Counted from the first letter of the stretch, positions 16,741 through 25,323 are shown. The stretch is DNA of 64,000 nt from an uncultured Blautia sp. (GCA_934364795.1 CAKRMK010000014.1:10773-74772); one strand, 5' to 3'. Notes: generated by a model from the letters alone, not told the origin. Made by a program: numbers and translations.

Positions 16741-17640
16741 ATGGATTATAAAAAATTTGTGGAAGAACTGGTAAAGGAAATCGGGAAAGAAACAGGATTA
16801 AGAGTGGAATTTTGTGCAGCGGATGAAGAGAAAACACAGGATTGTATGAATGTGTACACGAATGAAAATGGAAAGCTTCGATTGCTGACAGAGAAGATAT
16901 ATTGCAAAATGAAAACAGAGGGGAAAACGCTCTCTGAGGTTGTACAGGCAGTCAAACAGTCAACTGATGATTTCCTGAAAATGGGAATCTCAGGTAAGCT
17001 GAAACAGCTGCAGTGTTATGAGCAGGTAAAAGACAAGCTTTTTATCAGACTGCTTAATGTGGAGAAAAATAAGGAAGAACTGGGAAATTCCCTTTACAAA
17101 CAGAATGGGGAAATTGCATTGACTTTATATATGAAGATTTCCAATGAGGACGGAAAGCTTACGAGTTGTAAAGTACCTTTAAGCTATGTCGAGAAATGGC
17201 CTGTAAAGAAAGAGACTGTTTTTGAGGAAGCTATGAAAAATACCATGTCGATGATGCCGCCAAGAGTATGCGAATTATTGAAATTGGTTCTGAATCCGGC
17301 TTATGAGGGAGAGGATATCTATGCTTCTGACTATATTCCGGAAAAAGGCGGGATAGGAAACTGTATGAGTACAAGTTCAAAAACAAATGGGGCAGTGGCA
17401 ATCTTTTATCCAGGAGTTGCAAAGACATTCTGTCATAAGCTTGGGGCAGATGGCTTGTATCTGGTATTTACAAGTGTTCATGAGGTGATGATTCATGATG
17501 AGGAAAGTGTGGAGCCTGAAAATTTGAAAACAATTCTGGAAGAGACAATAGAAGAAGCAATCCCGGAAGAGGATGTGCTTACCAGACATATTTATCACTA
17601 TGATCTGAAATCAGACCAGATCGAAATGCTAGCGGCATAG
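16741..17640 (+). CDS. DUF5688 family protein (second copy)
   Basis: A 299-residue paralogue of the protein at 12506. It shares the start pattern (YKKFVEELVKEI against YKEFMETLKQTI), the central PPRVCELLKLVLNPAYEGED and the C-terminal GLYLVFTSVHEVMIHD block, but overall similarity is modest, so the duplication is old or the two were acquired separately. GGAGGAG precedes the ATG. It closes the recombination operon. No catalytic motif is evident. Confidence 0.8.
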   Translation: MDYKKFVEELVKEIGKETGLRVEFCAADEEKTQDCMNVYTNENGKLRLLTEKIYCKMKTEGKTLSEVVQAVKQSTDDFLKMGISGKLKQLQCYEQVKDKLFIRLLNVEKNKEELGNSLYKQNGEIALTLYMKISNEDGKLTSCKVPLSYVEKWPVKKETVFEEAMKNTMSMMPPRVCELLKLVLNPAYEGEDIYASDYIPEKGGIGNCMSTSSKTNGAVAIFYPGVAKTFCHKLGADGLYLVFTSVHEVMIHDEESVEPENLKTILEETIEEAIPEEDVLTRHIYHYDLKSDQIEMLAA

Positions 17641-17659
17641 TGTTACAAGTGAGTTTCTG

Positions 17660-17692
17660 GCTGGTGATTTTCGGATGACCGGGATCACCAGC
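17660..17692 (+). terminator. Hairpin at end of recombination operon
   Basis: GCTGGTGAT (17660-17668) pairs with ATCACCAGC (17684-17692), 20 bases after the DUF5688 stop, without a clear T-run. The following 230 bases before the Rpn-like gene are AT-rich and contain no gene I would defend. Confidence 0.45.
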
Positions 17693-17924
17693 TAGGAATG
17701 TAAGATCAAAAAGGTATCAAATCTAACGACCGTCAGATCTGGAACGGTATATACCGTGGCAAAGCTAGTGGAAAGGGTTACTTTTGATACTTTTTTTTAC
17801 AACGTCAGTTTTGATACAGATGTAGCACTGAGGTTTATAAAATTTTCAGATTTAGGTAATTTCTTTTCATGGAAATACCGTATGGATTATGATATATTAA
17901 GTATAGAAGAAACGGATATAGGAG

Positions 17925-18887
17925 GTGTCGAAAACGGCTGAGAAAAACAACATAAAACCGGATACCATACTAAAGACATTTTGGCGGGATAATGATCATT
18001 TCGCAGATTTATTTAATGCAGCGTTATTTGATGGAGAACAGGTACTGAACCCTGCTGATCTCATGGAAGTAGATACAGATGTTTCCTCCATGGTGAAATT
18101 TAACAACCATGCAGAGACGGTTCAGAAAGTCCTGGACGTGGTGAAGAAAACAGCCTATGGTGTGGATTTTGTAATCTGGGGGCTGGAGAACCAGAGTAAA
18201 ATCCACTATGCAATGCCTTTACGGCATATGATCGGGGATTCCTTTTCGTATCTGAAGGAATACAACGAGATTGCAGCCAGGAACAAGGCTGAGAAAGGGT
18301 TTGAGTCTTCTGATGAATTCCTTTCCAACTTAAAGAGGACAGACAGGCTTCATCCAGTGATAAGCCTGTGCGTATATTATGGGGAGAAAGAATGGGACGG
18401 ACCGTTCTGTCTGGCAGATATGCTGGAAATCCCGGAGAAGCTGAAACCATTGGTATCTGATTATAAAATGAACCTGCTTCAGTTAAGGAAAAGCGGATCG
18501 CTGAGATTCCATAATCCAGATGTGGACACGGTATTTGATGTAAGCCGTTCTATTTATGAGAAAGACTTCCAGAAGATCAATACAGTATATAAAGAAAAGG
18601 CGATACCAGCAGAACTTGGAGTCGTGATCGGAGCAATCACAGAATCCCAGAAACTGATTAACCATGCTTTGCAATCAGAGAAAAAAGGAGGGCAGATTTA
18701 TATGTGTGGTGCATTAGAGGAATTGGTAAACGAGGGTGTCGAGCGTGGCAAACAGGAAGGAATTTTAGCTAATATCAGAATCTGCAAAAATTTAAATGCC
18801 AGCAAAGCTGATACAATTAAAAATATTGCAAAAGAATTTTCGTTGCCAGAAGAGAAAGCAGTGGAATATGTAGAAAAATATTGGTAG
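17925..18887 (+). CDS. Rpn/PDDEXK family nuclease-like protein
   Basis: A 320-residue protein of the Rpn (transposase_31-like) PD-(D/E)XK group. The core is seen as VDTDVSS, then GVDFVIWGLENQ (the D...ExQ element) and HYAMPLRHM, all in the N-terminal third. Rpn proteins are DNA endonucleases that promote recombination or act in defence. The GTG start at 17925 overlaps the only GGAGG nearby, so the true start is uncertain; homologues usually begin close to here. The C-terminus ends in a short helical domain (KADTIKNIAKEFSLPEEK) typical of the family. It follows the recombination operon but has its own unit. Confidence 0.75.
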   Translation: MSKTAEKNNIKPDTILKTFWRDNDHFADLFNAALFDGEQVLNPADLMEVDTDVSSMVKFNNHAETVQKVLDVVKKTAYGVDFVIWGLENQSKIHYAMPLRHMIGDSFSYLKEYNEIAARNKAEKGFESSDEFLSNLKRTDRLHPVISLCVYYGEKEWDGPFCLADMLEIPEKLKPLVSDYKMNLLQLRKSGSLRFHNPDVDTVFDVSRSIYEKDFQKINTVYKEKAIPAELGVVIGAITESQKLINHALQSEKKGGQIYMCGALEELVNEGVERGKQEGILANIRICKNLNASKADTIKNIAKEFSLPEEKAVEYVEKYW

Positions 18888-18915
18888 GCATAAAATATTG
18901 CCAGAGTTGAATGTG

Positions 18916-18941
18916 GAGCAGAATCTATAACGGTTCTGCTC
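18916..18941 (+). terminator. Terminator after the Rpn-like gene
   Basis: GAGCAGAA pairs with TTCTGCTC across a 10-base loop and is followed by TAATTTTG. Confidence 0.65.
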
Positions 18942-18974
18942 TAATTTTGTTTATAGCAGAAAGGAAATAATAAA

Positions 18975-19712
18975 ATGAAAGTCTATGGGTATTGTAGAAT
19001 TTCTACATCCAAGCAATCAATGGAGCGGCAGATCAGAAATATCAAGCTGGCATATCCAGACGCAGTTATTGTAAAAGAAACATACACAGGAACGAAAATA
19101 CAGGGACGAAAAGAATTTGAAAAGCTGCTCAAAATAGTTTCTACTGGTGATACGCTGGTCTTTGACTCGGTATCTCGCATGAGCCGTACTGCACAGGAGG
19201 GGTACGAAATGTACCAGAAACTATATAACCAAGGAGTATCCCTGGTATTTTTGAAAGAACCTCATATAAATACAAGCACTTATCAACAGGCAATGGAAAA
19301 TCAGTTGTCCGTAAATGTAAAAACAGGCGATCAAGCTTCTGAAGAATTATTGTCTGGTATATTCGGTGCTCTTAACCGATATATGCTGAATCTTGCAAAA
19401 AGGCAGATTCAGCTTGCCTTTGAACAGGCAGAGAAAGAAGTTACCGATTTACACCAAAGAACACGTGAAGGAATCCAGACTGCGAAACTAAATGGAAAGC
19501 AGATAGGATTGCCTTGCGGAACAAAGTTGATTACTGAGAAGTCCGTGAAATCAAAGGAAATGATACAAAAATATAGTCGGGACTTTTCTGGTGGATTGAA
19601 TGATGCAGAGTGTATCAAGCTTATTGGAATATCAAGAGGAAGTTATTACAAGTACAAGCGTGAACTGAAAAATATGTACATGTCAGATACTTCCAAAAGT
19701 ATTCGGGAATAA
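18975..19712 (+). CDS. Serine recombinase (resolvase/invertase family)
   Basis: A 245-residue small serine recombinase. The catalytic Ser is residue 10 in YCRISTSKQS, followed by conserved Arg residues (the DSVSRMSRTAQEG segment). The C-terminal 60 residues form a short helix-turn-helix region ending in ISRGSYYKYKREL. It could resolve dimers or invert a segment; no nearby pair of crossover sites was obvious. The element has a tyrosine integrase as well, so this enzyme is probably not the integrase. AAGGAA precedes the ATG. Confidence 0.9.
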   Translation: MKVYGYCRISTSKQSMERQIRNIKLAYPDAVIVKETYTGTKIQGRKEFEKLLKIVSTGDTLVFDSVSRMSRTAQEGYEMYQKLYNQGVSLVFLKEPHINTSTYQQAMENQLSVNVKTGDQASEELLSGIFGALNRYMLNLAKRQIQLAFEQAEKEVTDLHQRTREGIQTAKLNGKQIGLPCGTKLITEKSVKSKEMIQKYSRDFSGGLNDAECIKLIGISRGSYYKYKRELKNMYMSDTSKSIRE

Positions 19713-19809
19713 ATCCAACATAATCTAGTGTGTTCCAATATGGTCTAAGATGTACCAAGGTTTCAAAACAGATTCATAATGTACATAATCTTTGGAAAGG
19801 TGGGATAAT

Positions 19810-19983
19810 ATGTTGGATAATACACCAGATACACTTACATTGAAAGAGCTTGAAGAACTTTTGCAAATTGGAAAAACTTCCGCATTGAGGCTTGTAAACG
19901 AAGGCAGACTCGCAGGTCATAAGATCTGTGGAAAATGGATATTCCTTAAGGAAGATATCCTGGAGTACATTAAAAATAGTTGA
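19810..19983 (+). CDS. Excisionase-type DNA-binding protein (MerR-like HTH)
   Basis: A 57-residue protein with one winged helix-turn-helix: TLKELEELLQIGKTSALRLV then KICGKWIFLKEDILEYI. This is the excisionase/helix_turn_helix_17 pattern. The ATG at 19810 follows AAAGGTGG; a TTG six codons earlier is less likely. It may assist recombination directionality or regulate the mobilization genes that converge on it. Confidence 0.8.
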   Translation: MLDNTPDTLTLKELEELLQIGKTSALRLVNEGRLAGHKICGKWIFLKEDILEYIKNS

Positions 19984-19991
19984 TGTTGCTG

Positions 19992-20017
19992 AGGCAAGGG
20001 AAGGCGTTTCCTTGCCT
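19992..20017. terminator. Terminator between convergent genes
   Basis: AGGCAAGGGAA pairs with TTTCCTTGCCT and is followed by TATTTTAG; it lies between the excisionase-like gene and the relaxase gene on the other strand. Confidence 0.75.
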
Positions 20018-20035
20018 TATTTTAGCTGGCTCCGT

Positions 20036-20545
20036 TTAAAGCTGTAGGTCACGATGTATATATGGATAGTAATGCTTATGAATGGCATTTACTAAACTGA
20101 GAATGTTTTGTTTTATTTCTTTTAATTCTGATTTGGAAGTATGCAATTTTTTTCCTGTTTGAAAACTTACTGAATTGATTGCATAGTGAATATGCAGATT
20201 GTCAGTATCATTATGAATAGCGAAAAATATCTGATATTCATTAGAAAATTGCTGTGCGATAGAATCCGCAAGCTCTATTGCACAAATGCGATTGAATCTG
20301 TAGTCTTTCGGGAAAGATATAATCATATGATACATCCTTCGTTTAGAATTTTTCTTATAGTACTTTTGTACCTGTATCATCTGATGTGGAGCCTTTTGGT
20401 AACTGGTACTGACACCATAAGCGTTACGATAATAGACTTTTTGTTTATGGTGTTTGCCATGTCCGGAAATGTAGGCAATTAGTTGTTCGATATCCTTGTC
20501 ACGGGGATAAGTATGCTGTTTAATATGAATTACAATTTTTCCCAT
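20036..20545 (-). CDS. Short MobA-type relaxase
   Basis: A 169-residue relaxase consisting of little more than the nuclease domain. The metal-binding HUH motif is clear in IHNDTDNLHIHYAINS, the candidate nicking Tyr lies in the N-terminal part, and the C-terminal helicase or primase-like region of full MobA proteins is missing. Relaxases cut one strand at oriT and lead it into a recipient. An AGGAGG site lies before the ATG and its start overlaps the stop of the MobC gene, so the two are coupled. It may be a minimal active relaxase or a truncated one; its proper stop and intact motif favour activity. Confidence 0.8.
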   Translation of the reverse strand: MGKIVIHIKQHTYPRDKDIEQLIAYISGHGKHHKQKVYYRNAYGVSTSYQKAPHQMIQVQKYYKKNSKRRMYHMIISFPKDYRFNRICAIELADSIAQQFSNEYQIFFAIHNDTDNLHIHYAINSVSFQTGKKLHTSKSELKEIKQNILSLVNAIHKHYYPYIHRDLQL

Positions 20546-20802
20546 AATTTGTCGACCTCCTGTTCAAGAACGGGATCGTTATCGTAGGCTTCCAGTATGT
20601 AATTTAGGATATCCTGAACCTGGCATAGGATTTGGGGGAGCGAGCCGCAGATATTCTTACTGTTTGATAGTATGGTACATTTACGTATATAATCCGACAT
20701 ATCCATATTCATATCGGAAGCATTCTTCTGAAGTAGTATCTTTTCCTTTGGAGATACTCGTATGTTGATTTGTTCTGTCTTGTTAGATCTTTTGAGTTTC
20801 AT
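20530..20802 (-). CDS. MobC-like mobilization accessory protein
   Basis: A 90-residue protein with a ribbon-helix-helix start (KTEQINIRVSPKEKILLQKNA) followed by MNMDMSDYIRKCTIL, the pattern of MobC accessory proteins that bind oriT and help the relaxase. A GGAGG site precedes the ATG. Its stop overlaps the relaxase start by 16 bases. Confidence 0.8.
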   Translation of the reverse strand: MKLKRSNKTEQINIRVSPKEKILLQKNASDMNMDMSDYIRKCTILSNSKNICGSLPQILCQVQDILNYILEAYDNDPVLEQEVDKLWEKL

Positions 20803-20841
20803 AATAAAATCCTCCTTCTATATACTTATAGTATTATATAT

Positions 20842-20881
20842 AACAGGATTCGCAAAAAAATAATTGCTGTGAAATCCTGTT
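20842..20881. promoter_or_regulatory. Inverted repeat upstream of mobC, oriT candidate
   Basis: AACAGGATT and AAATCCTGTT flank a 22-base loop and are followed by a T-run on the plus strand. Position directly upstream of mobC suits an origin of transfer, although the hairpin also reads as a terminator. The remaining 250 bases up to the next gene hold AT-rich sequence with no clear gene. Confidence 0.35.
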
Positions 20882-21156
20882 TTTTTATATGCGAGTGTAT
20901 GTAGAACGTGCCAGAGTCGGAAACGTTGCAAAATTTTTGTATATACATTCGCTTTAGTAGAATGTAATAGCTGGAAATAAAATTCTATTCAGAACCGGAA
21001 AAAAGGAGCAAATTATTTGTATTTATGAGACGTATGTGTGAAATGGTGGGAAATTTCCCATTTTTTTGAAGAAAGAGATATTAAATGTTGTATTTGTTTA
21101 TGGTAATATAGAGTTATTATAAGGTAATTGTGTCTTTCATTGGGAGGAGGAATAAG

Positions 21157-22419
21157 ATGGAGTCAGAAAATATATTTAAAAGTGCTATAGCAGTTGTGTG
21201 TAACGATTTAGGATTGCTGCAAAAAGAATTGGCAAATTTTCTTGTGATAAGTACAGGAGGATTATCAAAATATAGCGAGCTACCCTATAAATGGAGAAGG
21301 ATTGATAATCGCAGAGTGATATTACTTATATTATATTTCGGGGAGAATTCAGTATCGTCTTATGATGCGTTTAAAAAGAGACTTAACCAAGAAGTTTCTA
21401 TTAATCTACAGGCAGAGGAAGATATAAGGAAGAAATTTGAGGAAGCACGAGAAAAGGCATTCAAAATTGTGAGAGAAAGATTGGAGGACTTGGATAAAGA
21501 TAAAGTGAGAGCGACGAATGCGGAGAGAAAAAAATTTCGTGAGAGAATATCTTTAAAATTTCCAAAGCAAGTAGAAATATATGAGAAGGGAAAAGAAACG
21601 GGAGAAATTGAGGTAAAAGTAGACAGTACGTTATCGGAGAATCAAATAGTTGCAGAAGCAGACAGTGTATTGGCAGAGGATCAAACCGATGTAGAAGCGG
21701 ACAGTGTATTGGCGGAGAATCAAACTGCTGCAGAAGCAGACAGTGTATTGGCAGAGGATCAAACCGCTGTAGAAGCGGACAGTGTATTGGCAGAGAATCA
21801 AACAGTTGCAGAAGCAGACAGTGTGTTGCCAGAGAATCAAACAACTGTAGAAGCAGATAATGGATTAATGGAAAAACAAGCAGTTGAGAGCGTGCAGAAT
21901 AATAAAACAGACGAAGCTTCGGAAGCGATACCGTTAGATGAATATTCCCAGGTGCAACGGGAGGCTGAAAAAGAATATAAGGCTGCATGTGTAATGACGA
22001 CACATGACGAAGAATACATACAACATATGCTACGAGCTGCTGAATTGGGGCATCGGGATGCAAAATATTATCTGGGAGTTGCGTATATGGATGGGGATAA
22101 CGTAATTCGAGATCCAGAAAAAGCTGTGACATATTTTTTTGAAGCTGGAAAAATGGGATCTATTAATGCAGTTTATAAATTGAAAATATGTTATGCCGAG
22201 GGAATTGGCGTTGAAAAAAATGAAAGAAACGCAACATGGCTGTTGAGGATTCTTAGAAAAAATCACTATCAACCAGACAGCCCTACAGTAGATATTAGCT
22301 TAGATCCAAAGGTAAAATTAGCAAATAATTATAAAAAGGAATTTAAGGAGTTTATTCCTAAAACACTGAATGATAGAAAACTTCAAGAACTTATTTTAAC
22401 ATGGAAAAATAAAATTTGA
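21157..22419 (+). CDS. Sel1-repeat protein with HTH-like N-terminus and tandem repeats
   Basis: A 420-residue protein with three parts: an N-terminal segment resembling a phage-type helix-turn-helix (LGLLQKELANFLVISTGGLSKY), a charged linker leading into six 13-residue acidic repeats with core DSVLAENQT (about residues 156-233), and C-terminal Sel1-like repeats (AAELGHRDAKYYLGVAYMDG and the next unit with YAEGIGVEKNE). Sel1 repeats bind protein partners. The ATG at 21157 follows GGAGGAGG. A related but broken gene lies at 37403. Function unknown; it may be a regulator or defence scaffold. Confidence 0.7.
   Translation: MESENIFKSAIAVVCNDLGLLQKELANFLVISTGGLSKYSELPYKWRRIDNRRVILLILYFGENSVSSYDAFKKRLNQEVSINLQAEEDIRKKFEEAREKAFKIVRERLEDLDKDKVRATNAERKKFRERISLKFPKQVEIYEKGKETGEIEVKVDSTLSENQIVAEADSVLAEDQTDVEADSVLAENQTAAEADSVLAEDQTAVEADSVLAENQTVAEADSVLPENQTTVEADNGLMEKQAVESVQNNKTDEASEAIPLDEYSQVQREAEKEYKAACVMTTHDEEYIQHMLRAAELGHRDAKYYLGVAYMDGDNVIRDPEKAVTYFFEAGKMGSINAVYKLKICYAEGIGVEKNERNATWLLRILRKNHYQPDSPTVDISLDPKVKLANNYKKEFKEFIPKTLNDRKLQELILTWKNKI
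21622..21891 (+). repeat. 39-bp in-frame tandem repeat
   Basis: Six full 39-base units start at 21622, 21661, 21700, 21739, 21778 and 21817, followed by a degenerate seventh. Units alternate between GAGGATCAAACC and GAGAATCAAAC types, suggesting a 78-base higher-order period. Because 39 is a multiple of three, unit gain or loss keeps the frame. Confidence 0.95.
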
Positions 22420-22431
22420 AATTACAAGAAG

Positions 22432-22467
22432 GAGCCTTTAATTCTAAAGTGGTGGAATTAAAGGCTC
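22432..22467 (+). terminator. Terminator of the Sel1-repeat gene
   Basis: GAGCCTTTAATTC (22432-22444) and GAATTAAAGGCTC (22455-22467) form a perfect 13-bp stem followed by TTATTTTG. Confidence 0.9.
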
Positions 22468-22528
22468 TTATTTTGACTTTGTAGCATAAACAGGTATGGA
22501 ACATATGCCGATTGCGTAGCGTATTTTA

Positions 22529-22617
22529 CTACGGAAACTTGTGGTTGCCGTTTAATGTGTATTGTGGAAACTGCGGAAATTAGCGGTTTCCGTAGATAGT
22601 ACTATGCGGAAATTTTG
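22529..22617 (+). repeat. Iteron-like motif cluster before the replication-like genes
   Basis: The motif CGGAAAC/T recurs: ACGGAAACTT at 22531, TGGAAACTG near 22565, GCGGAAATT near 22573, the reverse GGTTTCCG near 22585 and GCGGAAATTT near 22606. The cluster lies in a 430-base gene-free stretch (22468-22895) directly upstream of a coiled-coil protein and a P-loop protein, a reasonable place for an origin of replication. Confidence 0.4.
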
Positions 22618-22895
22618 AGTTGTAATAGTTGTAACTAATTAAATTGATAGTATAGTAAACGTATGATAGAATCAAATCATCAATCAGGGATACCTTATGG
22701 CAGGATATGTAATATATCCGTAGGCTGAACTGATTGTGCAGGATGTGAATATCTTATTGAGAAGGGATTGTCCTAGCAGAAAAACTTCGCTTCATAATAA
22801 GAAAGTTCAGTTCTGCTGAAAATAACGAGCGCTCAGATTTATTTTCAAAATAAAATTTTGTACCACAATAACCATTGTAGAAGGAGGAAAAAATT

Positions 22896-23396
22896 ATGGA
22901 AGCTAATAATGAGTTAAACAAAGACGAAATTAACTGGGAGGATGCTTACGGCGACCAGTGCAAACTGTACAAAAAAACGAAGAAAAAGCTAAAAAAGAAT
23001 CGCCACAAGATTAAGCAGCTAAAGAAGGCAAAAAAGGATGCCTGTGGTTTCGAGAAGCGTCAGGTAAATAAGAAGCTTCTAAAACACCAAAAGCAGGAAA
23101 AAGTGCTTCGGGATGAAGTTAAGGCGTTAAAAAAGGTTCTTTATACTACGAAGAACGAGTTGTCAAAACAACAGATGGAGAACCAGCAACTGAAAACGCA
23201 ATCATTGTATGAGAACCAGATCATTGAACTGAAGGCGCAAATGAAAAGCCGTGATCAGATTACAATGATGTTGTTACAAGAAGCTCTGCCAGGACTGGTA
23301 GATAAGTATTGGAAACATGGCGGTTCTTCCAACGGCAGAAAATCCAAGTCAATAGTTGATGATGTACCTTTCAAAATTACTGATTTGGATGAGTAA
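22896..23396 (+). CDS. Lysine-rich coiled-coil protein
   Basis: A 166-residue protein that is basic and strongly helical from about residue 25 to 125 (runs such as KKTKKKLKKNRHKIKQLKK), predicted to form a coiled coil. I do not recognise a family. GGAGG precedes the ATG and the gene lies 54 bases ahead of the P-loop protein gene, so both are likely cotranscribed. It may be a replication accessory or DNA-bridging factor (inference from charge and context). Confidence 0.65.
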   Translation: MEANNELNKDEINWEDAYGDQCKLYKKTKKKLKKNRHKIKQLKKAKKDACGFEKRQVNKKLLKHQKQEKVLRDEVKALKKVLYTTKNELSKQQMENQQLKTQSLYENQIIELKAQMKSRDQITMMLLQEALPGLVDKYWKHGGSSNGRKSKSIVDDVPFKITDLDE

Positions 23397-23407
23397 AAAA
23401 TACATAT

Positions 23408-23431
23408 GGTGGCTGGAAAATCCCAGCCACC
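23408..23431 (+). promoter_or_regulatory. Hairpin just before a ribosome site
   Basis: GGTGGCTGG pairs perfectly with CCAGCCACC around a 6-base loop, 8 bases before the AGGAGGTG of the P-loop gene. No T-run follows, so it is more likely to affect translation or RNA processing than termination. Confidence 0.5.
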
Positions 23432-23450
23432 AGGACTAGGAGGTGCCAAG

Positions 23451-24995
23451 ATGGACAAATTCAAGGAACAGGATAGCTTCCTTTATTATAAGAATGAACT
23501 GGTGGCAACTTTTATTCCTGTGATAAGTTTTGTAGAAGTACTCCATAATCGGGTAACTGACAGCTACACATACAAATATCATGTTTCTATAAAAACGGTA
23601 GACTGTGAGATGGGGCAGGAGCGGGTATTTGATTCTTTGCAAAACATTTCTTTTCACAAGCATTGGAAGGAATGTGCAGGAAGCGATAATCTATCTAAAC
23701 GTCAGAAAAAGCTACTGAATGAATACCTGTACTTGCTGGGAAGCCGGGCACCTAAAAGGGAACAGGAATGTTTTAACAGAATCACCTGTCAGGAAACTTC
23801 TGCGATGCGGGAAAACGCTTGGTTCGAATTGGCTGATTATTTAGTAAACTTACTGACCATAAAGGGAAAGGAAACGGAAGTACTTTTTCTGTGCAAGATG
23901 GCTGCGCTTATGAAGCCATTATTTGAAAAAGCAAACCATCCGATGAATTTTTTTATATTTCTGCATGGTCATTCGGGAGTCGGTAAGACAGTGCTGGCAA
24001 AACTGTTCTTTGTTCAAGATTCTGGACAGGATAAGAATTTCAAAATGGACAGCCAATTGGATGTGGAAAAAGCGCTTCAATATTATCAAGGTGACACGGT
24101 GCTTATTGATGATTATCATCCAGAAGCTTCCGATTACAGAAAAAAGAAACAAAATTCAGTAATGGATTTGCTTGCGCGCCAAACGGATTGTAATGGAAAA
24201 GCACTTGCTGTTTCAACTGCCGAGATTCGTGAAGGATGTTTTTCGCTCCAAGACCGTGAGATTCAAATTGAAATCAGTGATACAGAAGTAGACTGGGAAA
24301 AATTTGCATATGTCCAGAAGAATATTATTCAGTTTAAGAAGCTTTTATATATCGTATGTCATGAAATATATGCAAACCAAGGACAAATAATGACGCTGAT
24401 CGCCAATAATACCAGGCACAAAGCAGGCACTTTCCGTATTACATACTATATAGAAACCATGAAATTAGTGGTGGTTATTTTAGAGTTCGTGCTTAGGAAA
24501 ACGCCACTTGGAAATTTGCTGGAAAAGAAAATGGGAAACACCACCATGGGACAACATTGGTATCAGTTGCTGGATGAAATAGAAAATCGACAGAATCGGT
24601 ATATGATGTGCCTCAAGGACAATGAAAATGGAATAGATTTAATAACGGTGTTTTTCAGAATGGTCAATGATGAGAAAGTTTTTCGGAGAGTCCCAGGAGA
24701 GCTTATGAAAAAGCATTCTGATAACAATGTGAAAGATATTTATTCGTTTGGAGCCGTTATTTATGTTGCGGAGCGAACACTTCTTGTAGGCATACAAAGA
24801 TATTTTGAAAATGAACCAGAGCAAAGGAAAGAGGTGAGAACCTATAAAAAGAAAATGATCGAAGCTCTAAAGGCAGAAGAGATATTGTTAGTAGATAATT
24901 CAAAAGCTAATACTAAGAAAAAGAATGGAAAACGTTTCTATGAAATTGATTATAAACGTTTGAAATATTTCTGTCAGCTTCAAGATGCAAAGTAA
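23451..24995 (+). CDS. P-loop ATPase, probable replication protein
   Basis: A 514-residue protein with a Walker A motif HGHSGVGKTVLAK near residue 182 and a Walker B-like TVLIDDYHPEA near 220, followed by LARQTDCNGKALAVST, which resembles the sensor region of superfamily 3 helicases and VapE/D5-like phage proteins. A C-terminal basic tail could be a winged helix. ATG at 23451 follows AGGAGGTG; an upstream GTG at 23406 is rejected. Together with the upstream motif cluster it may replicate the excised circular element. Confidence 0.65.
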   Translation: MDKFKEQDSFLYYKNELVATFIPVISFVEVLHNRVTDSYTYKYHVSIKTVDCEMGQERVFDSLQNISFHKHWKECAGSDNLSKRQKKLLNEYLYLLGSRAPKREQECFNRITCQETSAMRENAWFELADYLVNLLTIKGKETEVLFLCKMAALMKPLFEKANHPMNFFIFLHGHSGVGKTVLAKLFFVQDSGQDKNFKMDSQLDVEKALQYYQGDTVLIDDYHPEASDYRKKKQNSVMDLLARQTDCNGKALAVSTAEIREGCFSLQDREIQIEISDTEVDWEKFAYVQKNIIQFKKLLYIVCHEIYANQGQIMTLIANNTRHKAGTFRITYYIETMKLVVVILEFVLRKTPLGNLLEKKMGNTTMGQHWYQLLDEIENRQNRYMMCLKDNENGIDLITVFFRMVNDEKVFRRVPGELMKKHSDNNVKDIYSFGAVIYVAERTLLVGIQRYFENEPEQRKEVRTYKKKMIEALKAEEILLVDNSKANTKKKNGKRFYEIDYKRLKYFCQLQDAK

Positions 24996-25069
24996 ATAAA
25001 ACAAGCGATATATTATCTGGATGAACTGAATAAAACAACTCACGATGTGAACGAAAGGAGTAATGTAAG

Positions 25070-25267
25070 ATGAGAAAAATAAAAATTGAAACACCAGAAA
25101 TGGAACCACTGGCAATTAGCCAGGAACAGGCAAAGGCACGCTATAATATGGGAACTTATATGATTGACAAGGTTGCTGGTGATGCGAAAGCGATAGTCCG
25201 TATAGGGCGTAGAAAAGTATATCTGGTAGGTAAGCTTGATGACTATATCAATAAGCTGGCAGAATGA
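25070..25267 (+). CDS. Excisionase-like DUF6462 protein
   Basis: A 65-residue protein with a single DNA-binding helix-turn-helix: SQEQAKARYNMGTYMIDKVA then VRIGRRKVYLVGKLDDYINK. Such proteins sit directly before Tn916-type integrases and act as excisionase or recombination directionality factor, as here (57 bases upstream). GAAAGGAG precedes the ATG. Confidence 0.8.
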   Translation: MRKIKIETPEMEPLAISQEQAKARYNMGTYMIDKVAGDAKAIVRIGRRKVYLVGKLDDYINKLAE

Positions 25268-25323
25268 CATAGGTGCGCTCACTCAGCTGTTATGGCTGGG
25301 TGGGCAGAAAAGGAGTAGATAGA

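Noticed and set aside
17756..17941. A 61-codon frame starting GTG before the Rpn-like gene
   Set aside because: No ribosome site, no recognisable features, and it overlaps the start region of the following gene.
20842..20881. Calling the inverted repeat a definite oriT
   Set aside because: No nick-site consensus could be recognised and the T-run after it also fits a terminator, so it is listed only as a candidate.
21622..21891. Possible CRISPR-like array
   Set aside because: Units are contiguous 39-bp repeats without unique spacers, in frame within a gene; it is a coding minisatellite.
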